Below, piece by piece: positions 27,774-36,314 of a stretch of 64,000 nt of DNA. A program made the position numbers and the translations under genes. Position 1 is the first letter of the stretch, and every line of letters begins with the position of its first letter. The notes under the pieces were generated by a model that worked only from the letters and a program-made list of their open reading frames with translations, made no database searches and was not told where the DNA came from. The stretch is taken from contig NZ_JAPKIB010000008.1 in assembly GCF_036759925.1 (NCBI RefSeq), forward strand, positions 62,001 through 126,000. The letters run 5' to 3'. This stretch comes from Kluyvera sp036759925 (GTDB taxonomy: Bacteria > Pseudomonadota > Gammaproteobacteria > Enterobacterales > Enterobacteriaceae).

Positions 27774-28136
27774 ATGCGTAATCGTCAGCTTCTTGCTAAA
27801 GGGTTCTTGATAGTGACCTGCCTCGCCATGGCGCTTTGCCTGGTGCAGCGGGCGGTCTATCTGCACCATTTTCTTGAGCAGGTCGGCAACCCGGTTCAGA
27901 CTCTCTCCACGCCGGCAACGGACGAATCCCAGGTTGGGCCTTCACCGTGCCAGCTTAGCGCCAACTCGCTGTTGTGCGCGCAGCCCGTTTTCTTCGACGG
28001 CGCGCTGCCTGCCGTTATCATCTTCCTGGCCCTGATTCAGCTATTCGCTGAAGTGCGTACGTTTGTCTTCCGCGACGTGCCCAGACGGCCGCCCACGCTT
28101 CGCATACACCTCAAAAACTGCGTTTTCCGTGAATGA
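27774..28136 (+). CDS. scsA: ScsA-like membrane protein
   Basis: A 120-residue protein with two hydrophobic segments (FLIVTCLAMALCLVQRAVYL and ALPAVIIFLALIQLFAEV) and a short periplasmic loop containing two cysteines (SPCQLSANSLLCAQ). Its size and its position immediately before scsB and scsC match ScsA of the Salmonella suppressor-of-copper-sensitivity locus, so the symbol rests mainly on context. A gap of 47 bases separates it from scsB. Confidence 0.6.
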   Translation: MRNRQLLAKGFLIVTCLAMALCLVQRAVYLHHFLEQVGNPVQTLSTPATDESQVGPSPCQLSANSLLCAQPVFFDGALPAVIIFLALIQLFAEVRTFVFRDVPRRPPTLRIHLKNCVFRE

Positions 28137-28183
28137 ATCATCGTCCTGACGACGATTGATTATTTAATTCACGGAGAAAAAAC

Positions 28184-30214
28184 ATGTTGAATATCTTCAG
28201 GGGATTACTCCTCCTGTTGCTGGCCTGCGTGGGTGCCGCTCACGCTGCCGATACCGGGTGGCTTACGTCCCCGCAAAATGACCACGCTAAGATTCGTTTC
28301 CAGGCGGAAAGAGGGCAGGACCGCCTGTATGGCTTGCTGACCGTTGAGCTACAGTCCGGCTGGAAAACCTACTGGCGATCGCCGGGAGAAGGGGGCGTGG
28401 CGCCCGAAATTCACTGGAAAAACGGTGAAAAGGCGCAGTGGTACTGGCCGGTGCCGTCGCGCTTTGATATTTCGGGGCTGACTACCCAGGGCTACCATAA
28501 CCGGGTGGTGATCCCGATGATCATCACCGGTAATCCGGGGGATGTGCTGGACGGCACGCTGACGCTCTCGACCTGCAGCAACGTCTGTCTATTAACGGAC
28601 TACCCGCTGCATCTTGATTTTAACCAGCCGGTCGACGGCCAGTTTCAGGATACGTTCGAGCAGGCAATGCGCACTATCCCGGCGGACAAGGGTATTTCGG
28701 AAGATCTCGCGGCGCACCTTGAGGGCGATCGTCTGGTGATCACCGGCACCACTGCGGGGACGTGGCGTTCCCCGGAAATCTATTTTGACCCGATGGACGG
28801 CGGCATTATTCCCGGCGACCCGAGTATCAAAATGCACGGCGCGGAGCTGGTTGTGAGTGCGCCGGTGACGGACGAGTGGGGCGAAAAACCGGCAACACTC
28901 GCGGGGAAAACGCTCTCCTTTGTCCTCACCAGCGACGGCAAAGCCCAGCAAACCACTCTGACGGTAGGGGCCGATCAGACCGCCAATGCGCCCGATGCAG
29001 CCAGCGTCAGTATCGTGCAGATGCTGCTGTTTGCATTGCTCGGCGGGTTTATCCTCAACCTGATGCCCTGCGTGCTGCCGGTGATGGGGATGAAACTGAG
29101 CGCGGTGCTCCACGCCGGGTCGGATACGCGCAGTATCCGCCTGCGATTCCTCGCGACCAGCGCCGGGATCCTTGTCTCCTTTGCGCTGCTGGCGACGATG
29201 GTCACGGTGCTGAAGCTGACCGGCGCGGCACTGGGCTGGGGGATCCAGTTCCAAAACCCGTGGTTTATTGGCCTGATGGTCGCCGTCACCTTTATCTTCG
29301 CGCTAAACCTGTTTGGCACCTTTGCCGTACTGCTGCCGTCATCCATGGTCGGCAGGATGGCAACCGCCGGTGGCAACGGGATGTTGGGCAGTTTCTTTGA
29401 GGGGATGTTTGCTACGCTGCTGGCCACACCGTGTTCAGCGCCGTTCCTCGGCACCGCTGTGGCCTTTGCGCTGGGGGCACCGCTTCAGGATCTCTGGCTT
29501 ATCTTTATCGCGCTTGGTATCGGGATGGCGATTCCCTGGCTGTTGGTGGCGCTGCTGCCAAAAACCGCCGCGCTCTTACCGCGTCCGGGACGCTGGATGG
29601 CGATGCTGAAAACCATTCTGGCGCTGATGATGCTGGCTTCAAGCCTGTGGCTGGCGTCGCTGCTGAGCCTGCATTTGGGTGACCGGGTCAGCGATATGGT
29701 CATTCTGCTGCTGGCCATTGTGGCGCTGGTGGCCGTTATATTCACTGGCCCGCGCAGCGGCGCGGCGTTCTATCTGGCGGTGATTCTGCTCACCGGCCTT
29801 GGCGGCTACCAGCTGCGCGGGCTGATTCAGTCGCCGTCAGCCTCGTCCACCGAGGCCAGCGCGGACATTCGCTGGCAGCCGCTCAGCGAAGCGGCGATTG
29901 ATCAGGCGCTTGCGCAGGGCAAACGCGTTTTCGTGGATATCTCCGCCGACTGGTGCGTGACCTGCAAAGTGAATGAAATGCGCGTGCTGAACCAGCCGGA
30001 GATCGTCGCGGCGCTGAACGCCCCGGATGTGGTGGCGCTGCGCGGTGACTGGAGCAAGCCTTCCGCATCGATCGCCGCCTTCCTGCAAAAGCGCAACCGC
30101 TACGCCATCCCCTTCAATGAAGTCTACGGGCCGGGCCAGCCCGAGGGCGAGATCCTCTCGCCGCTGCTGGACCAACAAACGCTGCTCACCGCCCTGAAAC
30201 ATGCCAAAGGTTAA
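28184..30214 (+). CDS. scsB: DsbD-like membrane thiol reductase ScsB
   Basis: Passes electrons from cytosolic thioredoxin across the membrane to periplasmic ScsC. It has 676 residues: signal peptide; N-terminal DsbD-alpha-like domain with C131-xxx-C135 (TLSTCSNVC); central membrane domain with the redox cysteines C296 (LMPCVLP) and C417 (TPCSAPF); and a C-terminal thioredoxin domain with C591-Val-Thr-C594 in SADWCVTCK. All six DsbD-type cysteines are present. GGAGA precedes the ATG. scsC follows after 6 bases. Confidence 0.9.
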   Translation: MLNIFRGLLLLLLACVGAAHAADTGWLTSPQNDHAKIRFQAERGQDRLYGLLTVELQSGWKTYWRSPGEGGVAPEIHWKNGEKAQWYWPVPSRFDISGLTTQGYHNRVVIPMIITGNPGDVLDGTLTLSTCSNVCLLTDYPLHLDFNQPVDGQFQDTFEQAMRTIPADKGISEDLAAHLEGDRLVITGTTAGTWRSPEIYFDPMDGGIIPGDPSIKMHGAELVVSAPVTDEWGEKPATLAGKTLSFVLTSDGKAQQTTLTVGADQTANAPDAASVSIVQMLLFALLGGFILNLMPCVLPVMGMKLSAVLHAGSDTRSIRLRFLATSAGILVSFALLATMVTVLKLTGAALGWGIQFQNPWFIGLMVAVTFIFALNLFGTFAVLLPSSMVGRMATAGGNGMLGSFFEGMFATLLATPCSAPFLGTAVAFALGAPLQDLWLIFIALGIGMAIPWLLVALLPKTAALLPRPGRWMAMLKTILALMMLASSLWLASLLSLHLGDRVSDMVILLLAIVALVAVIFTGPRSGAAFYLAVILLTGLGGYQLRGLIQSPSASSTEASADIRWQPLSEAAIDQALAQGKRVFVDISADWCVTCKVNEMRVLNQPEIVAALNAPDVVALRGDWSKPSASIAAFLQKRNRYAIPFNEVYGPGQPEGEILSPLLDQQTLLTALKHAKG

Positions 30215-30220
30215 TGAATC

Positions 30221-30943
30221 ATGAAATACACGCTTCTGTTTACGCTTTTAATGACCGCCTCACTGCAGGCCGTTGCCGCGCCAGCGCTTACGCCAGCCCA
30301 GGAGGCTCGCGTCCAGGAATTAGTGCAGGAGACGCTGCTTAAGCACCCGGAAATTCTGGCCGCTGCGGCAGAAAAGCTGGATCAGCAAAGCGCCGAGGCC
30401 AGCCAGCAGCAGATGAAATCGGTCATCGCGCAGAACAGCGATTTTCTCTATCGCGACCCCAACTCCCCGCGTATCGGGGCGGCGAAACCGCGTCTGACGC
30501 TGGTGGTCTTTACCGACTATAACTGCCCATACTGCAAGAAATTTGATCCTTATCTGGAGAAGATCGTGGCGAAATACCCGGACGTTGCCGTGGTGTTCAA
30601 ATTCCTGCCTTACCGCTCGGAAAGCTCGGTGACGTCGGCCCGGGATGCGCTCACCGTCTGGCGTGCTCACCCGGAGCAATTTATGAAGTTTAACGATCTG
30701 CTGATGGCGAAAAAGGGTTATCACGACGATGCCAGCATCGCTCAGGCCAAGCAGAAAGCGGGCGTGGTGGTGAATGAACCGGACAGTGAGAGCTTTGAAA
30801 CGGTAAAGAAAAGCCTCGCGCTGGCGCAACAGTTGGGTATTCAGGGTACGCCCGCCACGCTGATCGGCGATGAAATGCTCTCCGGCTGGGTTCCTTATGA
30901 GCAGTTTGATGCTATGGTCAGCGACGCGCTGAAAAAACAGTAA
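30221..30943 (+). CDS. scsC: Periplasmic disulfide isomerase/reductase ScsC
   Basis: DsbA-fold thiol oxidoreductase, 240 residues, kept reduced by ScsB and implicated in copper tolerance. After a signal peptide (TLLMTASLQAVAAPA) there is a helical N-terminal stalk (residues about 25-75), which trimerises some ScsC proteins. The active site is C102-Pro-Tyr-C105 in YNCPYCKKF, and the cis-Pro loop is GTPATL. It directly follows scsB. Confidence 0.88.
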   Translation: MKYTLLFTLLMTASLQAVAAPALTPAQEARVQELVQETLLKHPEILAAAAEKLDQQSAEASQQQMKSVIAQNSDFLYRDPNSPRIGAAKPRLTLVVFTDYNCPYCKKFDPYLEKIVAKYPDVAVVFKFLPYRSESSVTSARDALTVWRAHPEQFMKFNDLLMAKKGYHDDASIAQAKQKAGVVVNEPDSESFETVKKSLALAQQLGIQGTPATLIGDEMLSGWVPYEQFDAMVSDALKKQ

Positions 30944-30987
30944 ATTCACTTCCGGGGGAGCGATCCCCCGTTCAGAGAGGGACGATG

Positions 30988-31746
30988 ATGAAATCGATTA
31001 TCCTAACGTCGCTGGCACTACTCCCGGCGTTCGCCTACGCCAGCGCGCCGCTTCCCGATATCGTGAAGCGCTTTAGCGAACAGCAGAACATCACCATCAT
31101 TAAAGAGGTGGAGGCTCCCGGCGGGCTGAAAAGTTGGGTCGGGAAGTATCAGGATATGGGGGTGAACCTGTTCCTGACTCCCGACGGCAAGCACGTGGTA
31201 TCGGGGTACCTTTATGACGACAAAGGTAAAAACCTGAGTGAAGGCTACTTTACCGAAGCGATTTACGTACCGATGGGCCAGGAGATGTGGAAAACGCTCA
31301 ATAGCGCCCACGCGCTGAAGGAGGGGGCCGATACCGCGCCGAGAAAGGTGTTTGTGTTTGCCGATCCTTTCTGCCCTTACTGCAAAACTTTCTGGGCGGC
31401 GGCGCAGCCGTGGGTTGAGGCAGGTCACGTCCAGCTCAATACGCTGCTAGTGGCCTTCCTGAACCCGAAAAGCGGGCGCAACGCGACGGCCATTCTTAAC
31501 GCGGCGGATCCGGTAGCGGCCTGGCGAGATTACGAATTGTCCAACGGTAAGAAATTACCGCGTTTTGACGGCGTCACGCCGCGCGAAACCTTCAATCTGC
31601 TGCAACAGCATCAGAAGATGATGGATGATTTAGGCGCGAACGCCACGCCGGCAATTTACTATATGAACGACAAGAACGAGCTGCAGCAGGTGGTGGGGAT
31701 GCCTGATGAGAAACAGCTTGAGGCAATGTTTGGTCCGAAACCCTGA
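30988..31746 (+). CDS. dsbG: Thiol:disulfide interchange protein DsbG
   Basis: Periplasmic DsbC/DsbG-family protein that protects single cysteines from over-oxidation. It has 252 residues with a signal peptide (SIILTSLALLPAFAYA), a dimerisation domain (KYQDMGVNLFLTPDGKHVVSG, as in DsbG) and active site CPYC in ADPFCPYCKTF. The cis-Pro segment is DDLGANATPAIYYM. The start may be 30985 or 30988. It lies 41 bases after scsC, so it takes the place that scsD has in Salmonella; here ScsB could reduce both ScsC and DsbG. Confidence 0.9.
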   Translation: MKSIILTSLALLPAFAYASAPLPDIVKRFSEQQNITIIKEVEAPGGLKSWVGKYQDMGVNLFLTPDGKHVVSGYLYDDKGKNLSEGYFTEAIYVPMGQEMWKTLNSAHALKEGADTAPRKVFVFADPFCPYCKTFWAAAQPWVEAGHVQLNTLLVAFLNPKSGRNATAILNAADPVAAWRDYELSNGKKLPRFDGVTPRETFNLLQQHQKMMDDLGANATPAIYYMNDKNELQQVVGMPDEKQLEAMFGPKP

Positions 31747-31756
31747 TATGACGCGT

Positions 31757-31797
31757 ATCCCCCTCTCCCTTCCAGGGAGAGGGTCGGGGTAAGGGTA
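31757..31797 (-). repeat. GC-rich palindromic intergenic repeat, copy A
   Basis: CCCTCTCCCT-TCC-AGGGAGAGGG hairpin followed on the plus strand by TCGGGGTAAGGGTAA. Read on the minus strand it has the CCCT-rich head then the hairpin, the same layout as copies near 39.5, 46.9, 47.0, 56.05 and 56.1 kb. It lies just after dsbG and may act as its 3' end. Confidence 0.7.
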
Positions 31798-31982
31798 ATG
31801 CGCGGAACTGGGAAACAGGAAAAATATCTACAATTAAGCGCTAATAACAGCAGGTAATTTACCAGAATTACCCCTGTCAGATTATTTAAATATTTCAGGT
31901 ATACCACTTTATGGTTATATTGTTTAACTGGTATCTCAAATGACACTTATTTACATTCAGTTGGCGAATCTTTAACGGAAAT

Positions 31983-31998
31983 AACGCTATAATGCCGC
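31983..31998 (+). promoter_or_regulatory. Promoter -10 element upstream of glsA
   Basis: A perfect TATAAT at 31988-31993 followed by GC-rich CCGCCG. No good -35 is found at 17 bases; TTGGCG lies 21 bases upstream. If used, it gives glsA an unusually long leader of about 290 bases. Confidence 0.45.
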
Positions 31999-32046
31999 CG
32001 CTCTAAGGAAAAACATCAATCATTCATTACCAATGAGTCATATGCT

Positions 32047-32118
32047 ATGGATAAGCAAATGTATATCACCACCCGAAGTCAACGCTACCTGCAGACCAAA
32101 CCCCCTTCTACGCCATAA
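32047..32118 (+). CDS. Possible 23-codon leader ORF upstream of glsA
   Basis: An ATG-started frame (MDKQMYITTRSQRYLQ then TKPPSTP) of 23 residues lies in the long glsA leader, ending in a proline-rich C-terminus with a Pro-Pro pair. Bases after its start are C-rich and G-poor (for example ACCAAACCCCCTTCTACGCC), as in Rho-loading segments. No clear ribosome-binding site is visible, so translation is uncertain. Confidence 0.3.
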   Translation: MDKQMYITTRSQRYLQTKPPSTP

Positions 32119-32292
32119 TTGCCCCCGCTGTTTCTCACAGCACCTACTATTTTTTTCCTTACCGCTCGACGGTTATTTACCCTGTCTAGCGCATAGGTCA
32201 CGCTACGTCTTTCAATACGCTTATTCGTACAGCAAAATTTAAATCATAAATTTTGTTATTCTGCTGTGCGCCAAAAATAAAGGAACGTCTTT

Positions 32293-33306
32293 ATGGAATA
32301 TTATTCCAGGGACCACCATAACCAAAATATATCGCTGCCCAGCGGTGAACACATTGAACGCCTGATTACGGACGTTTATTCGGCCCTGCGCTCCGAGCAA
32401 GAGGGTGCCGTTTCGACGGTCTATCCGGCATTAACCCGCGTCGACCCGAACCTGTTTGGCATCTACCTCAAAGGCGTGGACGGCTACGAGTTCTCCATCG
32501 GTGATGTGGAGACCGAGTTCACTATCATGAGCATCTCCAAGCCCTTTATCTTTGCGCTGGTGTGCCAGGCCATTGGGCCGCAAGCGGCGCGCGAACGGCT
32601 TGGCGTCAACGGTACCGGGATGCCGTTTAACTCGGTATCAGCCATTGAGCAGTCGACCACAAAACTGACGAACCCGATGGTCAATTCCGGGGCCATTGCC
32701 ACCACCAGCTTTACGCCGGGAAAAACTAAAGAAGAGAAATGGCACTATATCTATAACGGCCTCTGCGGATTTGCCGGGCGTAAGCTGACGTTAAACGAAG
32801 AAATATATCAATCCGCCTGCCAGAGTAATTATCGCAATCGTGGAATTGCCCATCTGCTTTATAGCTACGGACGCCTGGGGTGTGACCCGGAAATGGCTAC
32901 CGAACTGTATACCCGTCAATGCTGCCTGAATATTAATTCCCGTGATTTAGCCGTGATGGGGGCAACCCTTGCCGACGGCGGAATTAACCCGGTAACCGGA
33001 GATAAAATTATTAATAATGCCATCTGTCATTATACCCTCGCCGTGATGCTGACGTCGGGAATGTATGAAACCTCCGGTGAATGGCTATATGAAACCGGGC
33101 TGCCCGCTAAAAGCGGTATCGGCGGCGGCATTATTGCCGTCTCGCCGGGAAAATGTGCGTTAAGCGCTTTCTCTCCGCTGCTCGATGGTGCCGGAAATAG
33201 CGTTAAAGCGCAGAAAGCCATTCGATCATTATCGCGCTGTCTGGGGATGGATCTGCTGGTCGCTAAACCCTATACCGATAACCGTAGCCTAACGGCGCAG
33301 GAGTAA
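32293..33306 (+). CDS. glsA: Glutaminase A
   Basis: Serine-dependent beta-lactamase-fold glutaminase that hydrolyses glutamine to glutamate and ammonia, 337 residues. The catalytic Ser-xx-Lys is in TIMSISKPFIF; other family segments are NPMVNSGAI, SACQSNYRNRGIAH and TSGMYETSGEWLYETGLPAKSGIGGGI. AAAGGA precedes the ATG. The MFS gene follows after 3 bases, making an operon. Confidence 0.94.
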   Translation: MEYYSRDHHNQNISLPSGEHIERLITDVYSALRSEQEGAVSTVYPALTRVDPNLFGIYLKGVDGYEFSIGDVETEFTIMSISKPFIFALVCQAIGPQAARERLGVNGTGMPFNSVSAIEQSTTKLTNPMVNSGAIATTSFTPGKTKEEKWHYIYNGLCGFAGRKLTLNEEIYQSACQSNYRNRGIAHLLYSYGRLGCDPEMATELYTRQCCLNINSRDLAVMGATLADGGINPVTGDKIINNAICHYTLAVMLTSGMYETSGEWLYETGLPAKSGIGGGIIAVSPGKCALSAFSPLLDGAGNSVKAQKAIRSLSRCLGMDLLVAKPYTDNRSLTAQE

Positions 33307-33309
33307 CCG

Positions 33310-34911
33310 ATGAGTACAATAACCGCAGAACAACAGCAGCGCTCCTGGGCACCAATGATCGCCATCGCGCTGGCCCAGGTGCTGATGTCATTTAACGTCG
33401 CTTCACTGCCGGTTGCGCTTAGCGGCATGGTCAACAGCTTTAACGTGCCGCCTACCGATATTGCCACCGGCATTATTATGTACTCGCTCTCCGTCGCCGC
33501 GTTTGTGATGGCGGGTTCTAAGCTCAGCCAGCGCTTTGGTCCGGTCATCGTCTTTCGTGTGTCGGTGCTGGTCTTTGGCGGCGCGCAGATTTTCATGGTT
33601 ATCAGCCAGAACGTGCAAACCATGATTGCCGCGCAGGCGCTTTGCGGGCTTACCGCCGCCGCGCTGGTGCCATCGCTGGTGGCGCTGATTGCGGAAAACT
33701 ACAAGGGCAAGCAGCAGGCGACGGCACTCGGTTCACTCGGTTCCGCCCGCGCGGGTGCAGGCGTAGCGGCGTTTCTGATTGGCGGTGTTTTTGGCACCTG
33801 GATCGGCTGGCGTCCGGTGTTTGCCGTGATGATTGTCCTGGCGCTTATCACCTTTGCCCTGAGCTTCCGTCTGCGTAAAGACGAAGGCGACCCCAGCGTG
33901 CAGATAGATGTGGTCGGCCTGCTGCTGGCTGCCAGCGCTATTGTACTGCTCTCGCTGGGATTCAATAACCTGAACGGCTGGGGTGGCCTGATGGCGAAAC
34001 CCGCCGCGCCGTTCACTCTGAACGGCCTGTCACCCGCGCCGGTGATGATTGTGGTGGGCTTTATCCTGCTACAAGGGTTTGTGATGTGGAACCGTCATAT
34101 CAAACAGCGCGGCCGCACGCCGCTGATTGCGCTAGAAGTGATGGACTCGCCGTCTGAGAAAGCCGCCGTCACCGTGATGTTCGCCGTGGTGGCGCTGGAG
34201 GCGATGCTGAACTTCACCGTGCCGCTGTATATCCAGATTGTGCAAGGACGCACGCCGATGGCGACCACCGTGGCGATGCTGCCGTTCAACCTGTCGGTGT
34301 TCTTCTCCGCGCTGTTGGTGATTAAGCTGTACGACAAATTCACGCCGAAACAGATTGCCACCTCGGGGTTCATCGTCTGCTGCGCGGCGCTGGTCTGGCT
34401 CTCCTGGGTTGTCACCAATAACTGGAGTGAATGGCCGGTGATGGTGGGGCTGATTGTCTTCGGCATGGGGCAGGGGGCGCTGGTCACGCTGGTGTTCAAC
34501 GTACTGGTCAGCTCCTCACCTAAATCGCTGGCAAGCGACGTAGGGGCGCTTCGCGGCACCACCAGTAATCTGGCAAACGCCATTGGTACGGCGGTTGCGG
34601 GTGCGCTGCTGGTTGGCCTGCTCAGTGCCAGCGTGATGAAAAGCGTGGTGGCCTCGCCGGTGGTCACCGCTGAACTTCAGGCGGAGGTGAATCTGGATAA
34701 CATCAACTTTGTCAGCAACGAGCGTCTGGAGACGGTGCTGGAAAATACCTCGGCGACGCCTGCGCAGGTGCAGGAAGCGATGGACATTAACGAGACCTCC
34801 AGGCTGAAGGCGCTGAAGCTCGGGATCCTGATCATGGCGCTGATCTCCGCGCTGGCCATTCTCCCGGCTCGTCGACTGCCGGGCTACTCGCCGGGCAATA
34901 TTCCGGTCTAG
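33310..34911 (+). CDS. MFS transporter (14-helix DHA2 type)
   Basis: A 533-residue major facilitator with about 14 hydrophobic segments, the layout of the DHA2 drug:H+ antiporter group. Features include GSKLSQRFGPVIVFRVSVL after helix 2 (motif A region) and ALGSLGSARAGAGVAAFLIGGVFG (antiporter-type motif C region). Substrate is unknown. Cotranscription with glutaminase glsA (3-base gap) suggests export of an amino acid or metabolite rather than a drug, but this is inference. Confidence 0.82.
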   Translation: MSTITAEQQQRSWAPMIAIALAQVLMSFNVASLPVALSGMVNSFNVPPTDIATGIIMYSLSVAAFVMAGSKLSQRFGPVIVFRVSVLVFGGAQIFMVISQNVQTMIAAQALCGLTAAALVPSLVALIAENYKGKQQATALGSLGSARAGAGVAAFLIGGVFGTWIGWRPVFAVMIVLALITFALSFRLRKDEGDPSVQIDVVGLLLAASAIVLLSLGFNNLNGWGGLMAKPAAPFTLNGLSPAPVMIVVGFILLQGFVMWNRHIKQRGRTPLIALEVMDSPSEKAAVTVMFAVVALEAMLNFTVPLYIQIVQGRTPMATTVAMLPFNLSVFFSALLVIKLYDKFTPKQIATSGFIVCCAALVWLSWVVTNNWSEWPVMVGLIVFGMGQGALVTLVFNVLVSSSPKSLASDVGALRGTTSNLANAIGTAVAGALLVGLLSASVMKSVVASPVVTAELQAEVNLDNINFVSNERLETVLENTSATPAQVQEAMDINETSRLKALKLGILIMALISALAILPARRLPGYSPGNIPV

Positions 34912-34982
34912 CAATACCTTCCCGGCGTTGAGGTTATTCGACATGCCCCAACGCCGCTTATCTTCGAATTAAGGATTTCATG

Positions 34983-35360
34983 ATGACGCGTATCTCTTTC
35001 TGGAAGGGCGTAATGGCGTGGGTCAAGCTCGCCTCGCTGCTCTTTTTCACCCTGTTCGTGCTTCTTGCGCTGCCGCATCTGGGCGTCGCTGGGATGAATT
35101 TCTCGGTGCAGTTTTTATCGTTCAAACTAGTGATTGTGCTGTTTATCATCGCCTATCTGGCGTTTGTCTTTTCTTACGGGCGACTGCGCTTAAAGCGTCG
35201 TGGTTTTTTAATGGCGGGTGTGGGGCATATTCTGGTTGTCGCGCTGTTTAGCCTGCTGTTCTATCCGATTGTCGGTTTTGCGATTGCGCTATTTTATCTC
35301 GTGGCGGCATACAAGTTTGCGAGCGTTAAGATTGGCTGCCAGTGCAGTGAGATGGGCTAA
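34983..35360 (+). CDS. Small inner-membrane protein
   Basis: 125 residues with four hydrophobic segments (e.g. LASLLFFTLFVLLALPHLGV, LVIVLFIIAYLAFVF, FLMAGVGHILVVALFSLLFY, VGFAIALFYLVAAYKFASV), ending in a short cysteine-containing tail (IGCQCSEMG). Family not recognised. AAGGA lies 7 bases before ATG 34983. It follows the MFS gene by 71 bases and probably belongs to the glsA operon. Confidence 0.75.
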   Translation: MTRISFWKGVMAWVKLASLLFFTLFVLLALPHLGVAGMNFSVQFLSFKLVIVLFIIAYLAFVFSYGRLRLKRRGFLMAGVGHILVVALFSLLFYPIVGFAIALFYLVAAYKFASVKIGCQCSEMG

Positions 35361-35367
35361 TTATCGT

Positions 35368-35403
35368 GATGGGTTACCGATGCGGGCGCATCGGTAACCC
35401 ATC
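35368..35403. terminator. Long perfect hairpin, probable terminator
   Basis: Two perfect 17-bp arms (GATGGGTTACCGATGCG and its complement) separated by GG, between the end of the glsA cluster and a convergent minus-strand gene. No T-run follows on either strand. Confidence 0.6.
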
Positions 35404-35409
35404 AAGCTA

Positions 35410-35559
35410 TCAGGACGGGTCTTTAATGCCGTCCAGCAGCTTTTTTACCCGTGGGCCAAGTATCCAGAACAGCGTCAGAATTATCAGCAGTAGCAGTGCC
35501 GACAGCCCTTTATGGTTATTGATGAGGATAAAAATCATTGCCAGCGTCAAGGCGTGCAT
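35410..35559 (-). CDS. Tiny single-pass membrane protein (49 residues)
   Basis: A minus-strand frame with ATG at 35559 encodes MHALTLAMIFILINN, then HKGLSALLLLIILTLFWIL and a basic tail GPRVKKLLDGIKDPS. The pattern is one or two hydrophobic segments with a positively charged C-terminal end, as in many real small membrane proteins. It starts 40 bases after the stop of the next minus-strand gene and may share its transcript. The Shine-Dalgarno is weak (AATAAG), so confidence is moderate. Confidence 0.5.
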   Translation of the reverse strand: MHALTLAMIFILINNHKGLSALLLLIILTLFWILGPRVKKLLDGIKDPS

Positions 35560-35599
35560 CCTTATTGTTGTGCGTTGTGTATTTTATGCAGCGTAGGGA

Positions 35600-35872
35600 T
35601 TAGCCCCAGACGCGAATAAAGTTAGTTGCGATAGTGATAATTACCCACACCAGTAAATAATAACGGCGGGAATCATTACGTGATTCCAGGGCAGCGAAAT
35701 AGTTAGCGCTATAAAATGCTGAAATAATAATGGCGACGGTGATGACAATATGCCAGACACCTTCTCTGATACCGATAACGGCGCTAATGGAGGCAAAGCA
35801 GATAACGATCGCAATGCCGTTCAGGGCATTACACATCAACCAACCCCACAGGCTTGATGGCCTGCTAAACAT
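35600..35872 (-). CDS. Small membrane protein (90 residues)
   Basis: Three hydrophobic segments (LMCNALNGIAIVICFASISAVIG, VWHIVITVAIIISAFYSANYF, YYLLVWVIITIATNFI) joined by short charged loops (ALESRNDSRR). Family not recognised. ATG 35872 is the likely start; an upstream TTG at 35893 would add seven residues. Confidence 0.6.
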   Translation of the reverse strand: MFSRPSSLWGWLMCNALNGIAIVICFASISAVIGIREGVWHIVITVAIIISAFYSANYFAALESRNDSRRYYLLVWVIITIATNFIRVWG

Positions 35873-36271
35873 CTGTTCAAGTCTTAAAACCAATTAATCA
35901 TTCACCTAGTCAATATAAGAGCGCTATAAAATGCATTTTATAACCTGACCGGGCGTTGACTAAAATCAAGATTGATGGTGTCTACAGGGAATTAATTTGA
36001 AACTGATGTATATCAATTTACACGATATTTTGTGAATTTGCGTTTGTTTTGAAAATATTAAAACTTGAAAATCACTATGATATATAAAGATAAAGTGGGG
36101 GAGGTTAGTGTTTTATTTTTAACGTCATTTTAATTTTATTACCTATTTGGTATAGGATTTAGTACTACTGTTTATCGAATGATAGTCACTGACTTTATTA
36201 TTATTTTAGCTGAATATAACCGACGTTAATAGCGATTTCAGAATAGCGATCGTTGATCGGTAAAATAGAAT
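35873..36271. other. AT-rich gene-free interval
   Basis: About 400 bases, very A/T rich between 35990 and 36230 (runs such as TTTATTATTATTTT). No coding frame with a start signal and no RNA gene seen. High A/T content suggests a site for H-NS-like silencing or an old insertion scar, but this is inference. Confidence 0.45.
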
Positions 36272-36306
36272 AAAAAAGGCGCCAGTGAAAAATTTCACTG
36301 ACGCCA
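36272..36306 (-). terminator. Terminator of the siderophore ABC operon
   Basis: On the minus strand GGCGtCAGTGAAA-TT-TTTCACTGgCGCC (one mismatch) followed by six T, 9 bases after the binding-protein stop. Confidence 0.9.
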
Positions 36307-36314
36307 CACGTTTT

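Noticed and set aside
32033..32242. 69-codon plus-strand frame upstream of glsA
   Set aside because: Cysteine/histidine-rich random-looking sequence without a ribosome-binding site; the alternative 23-codon frame in the same leader is the better, though still weak, candidate.
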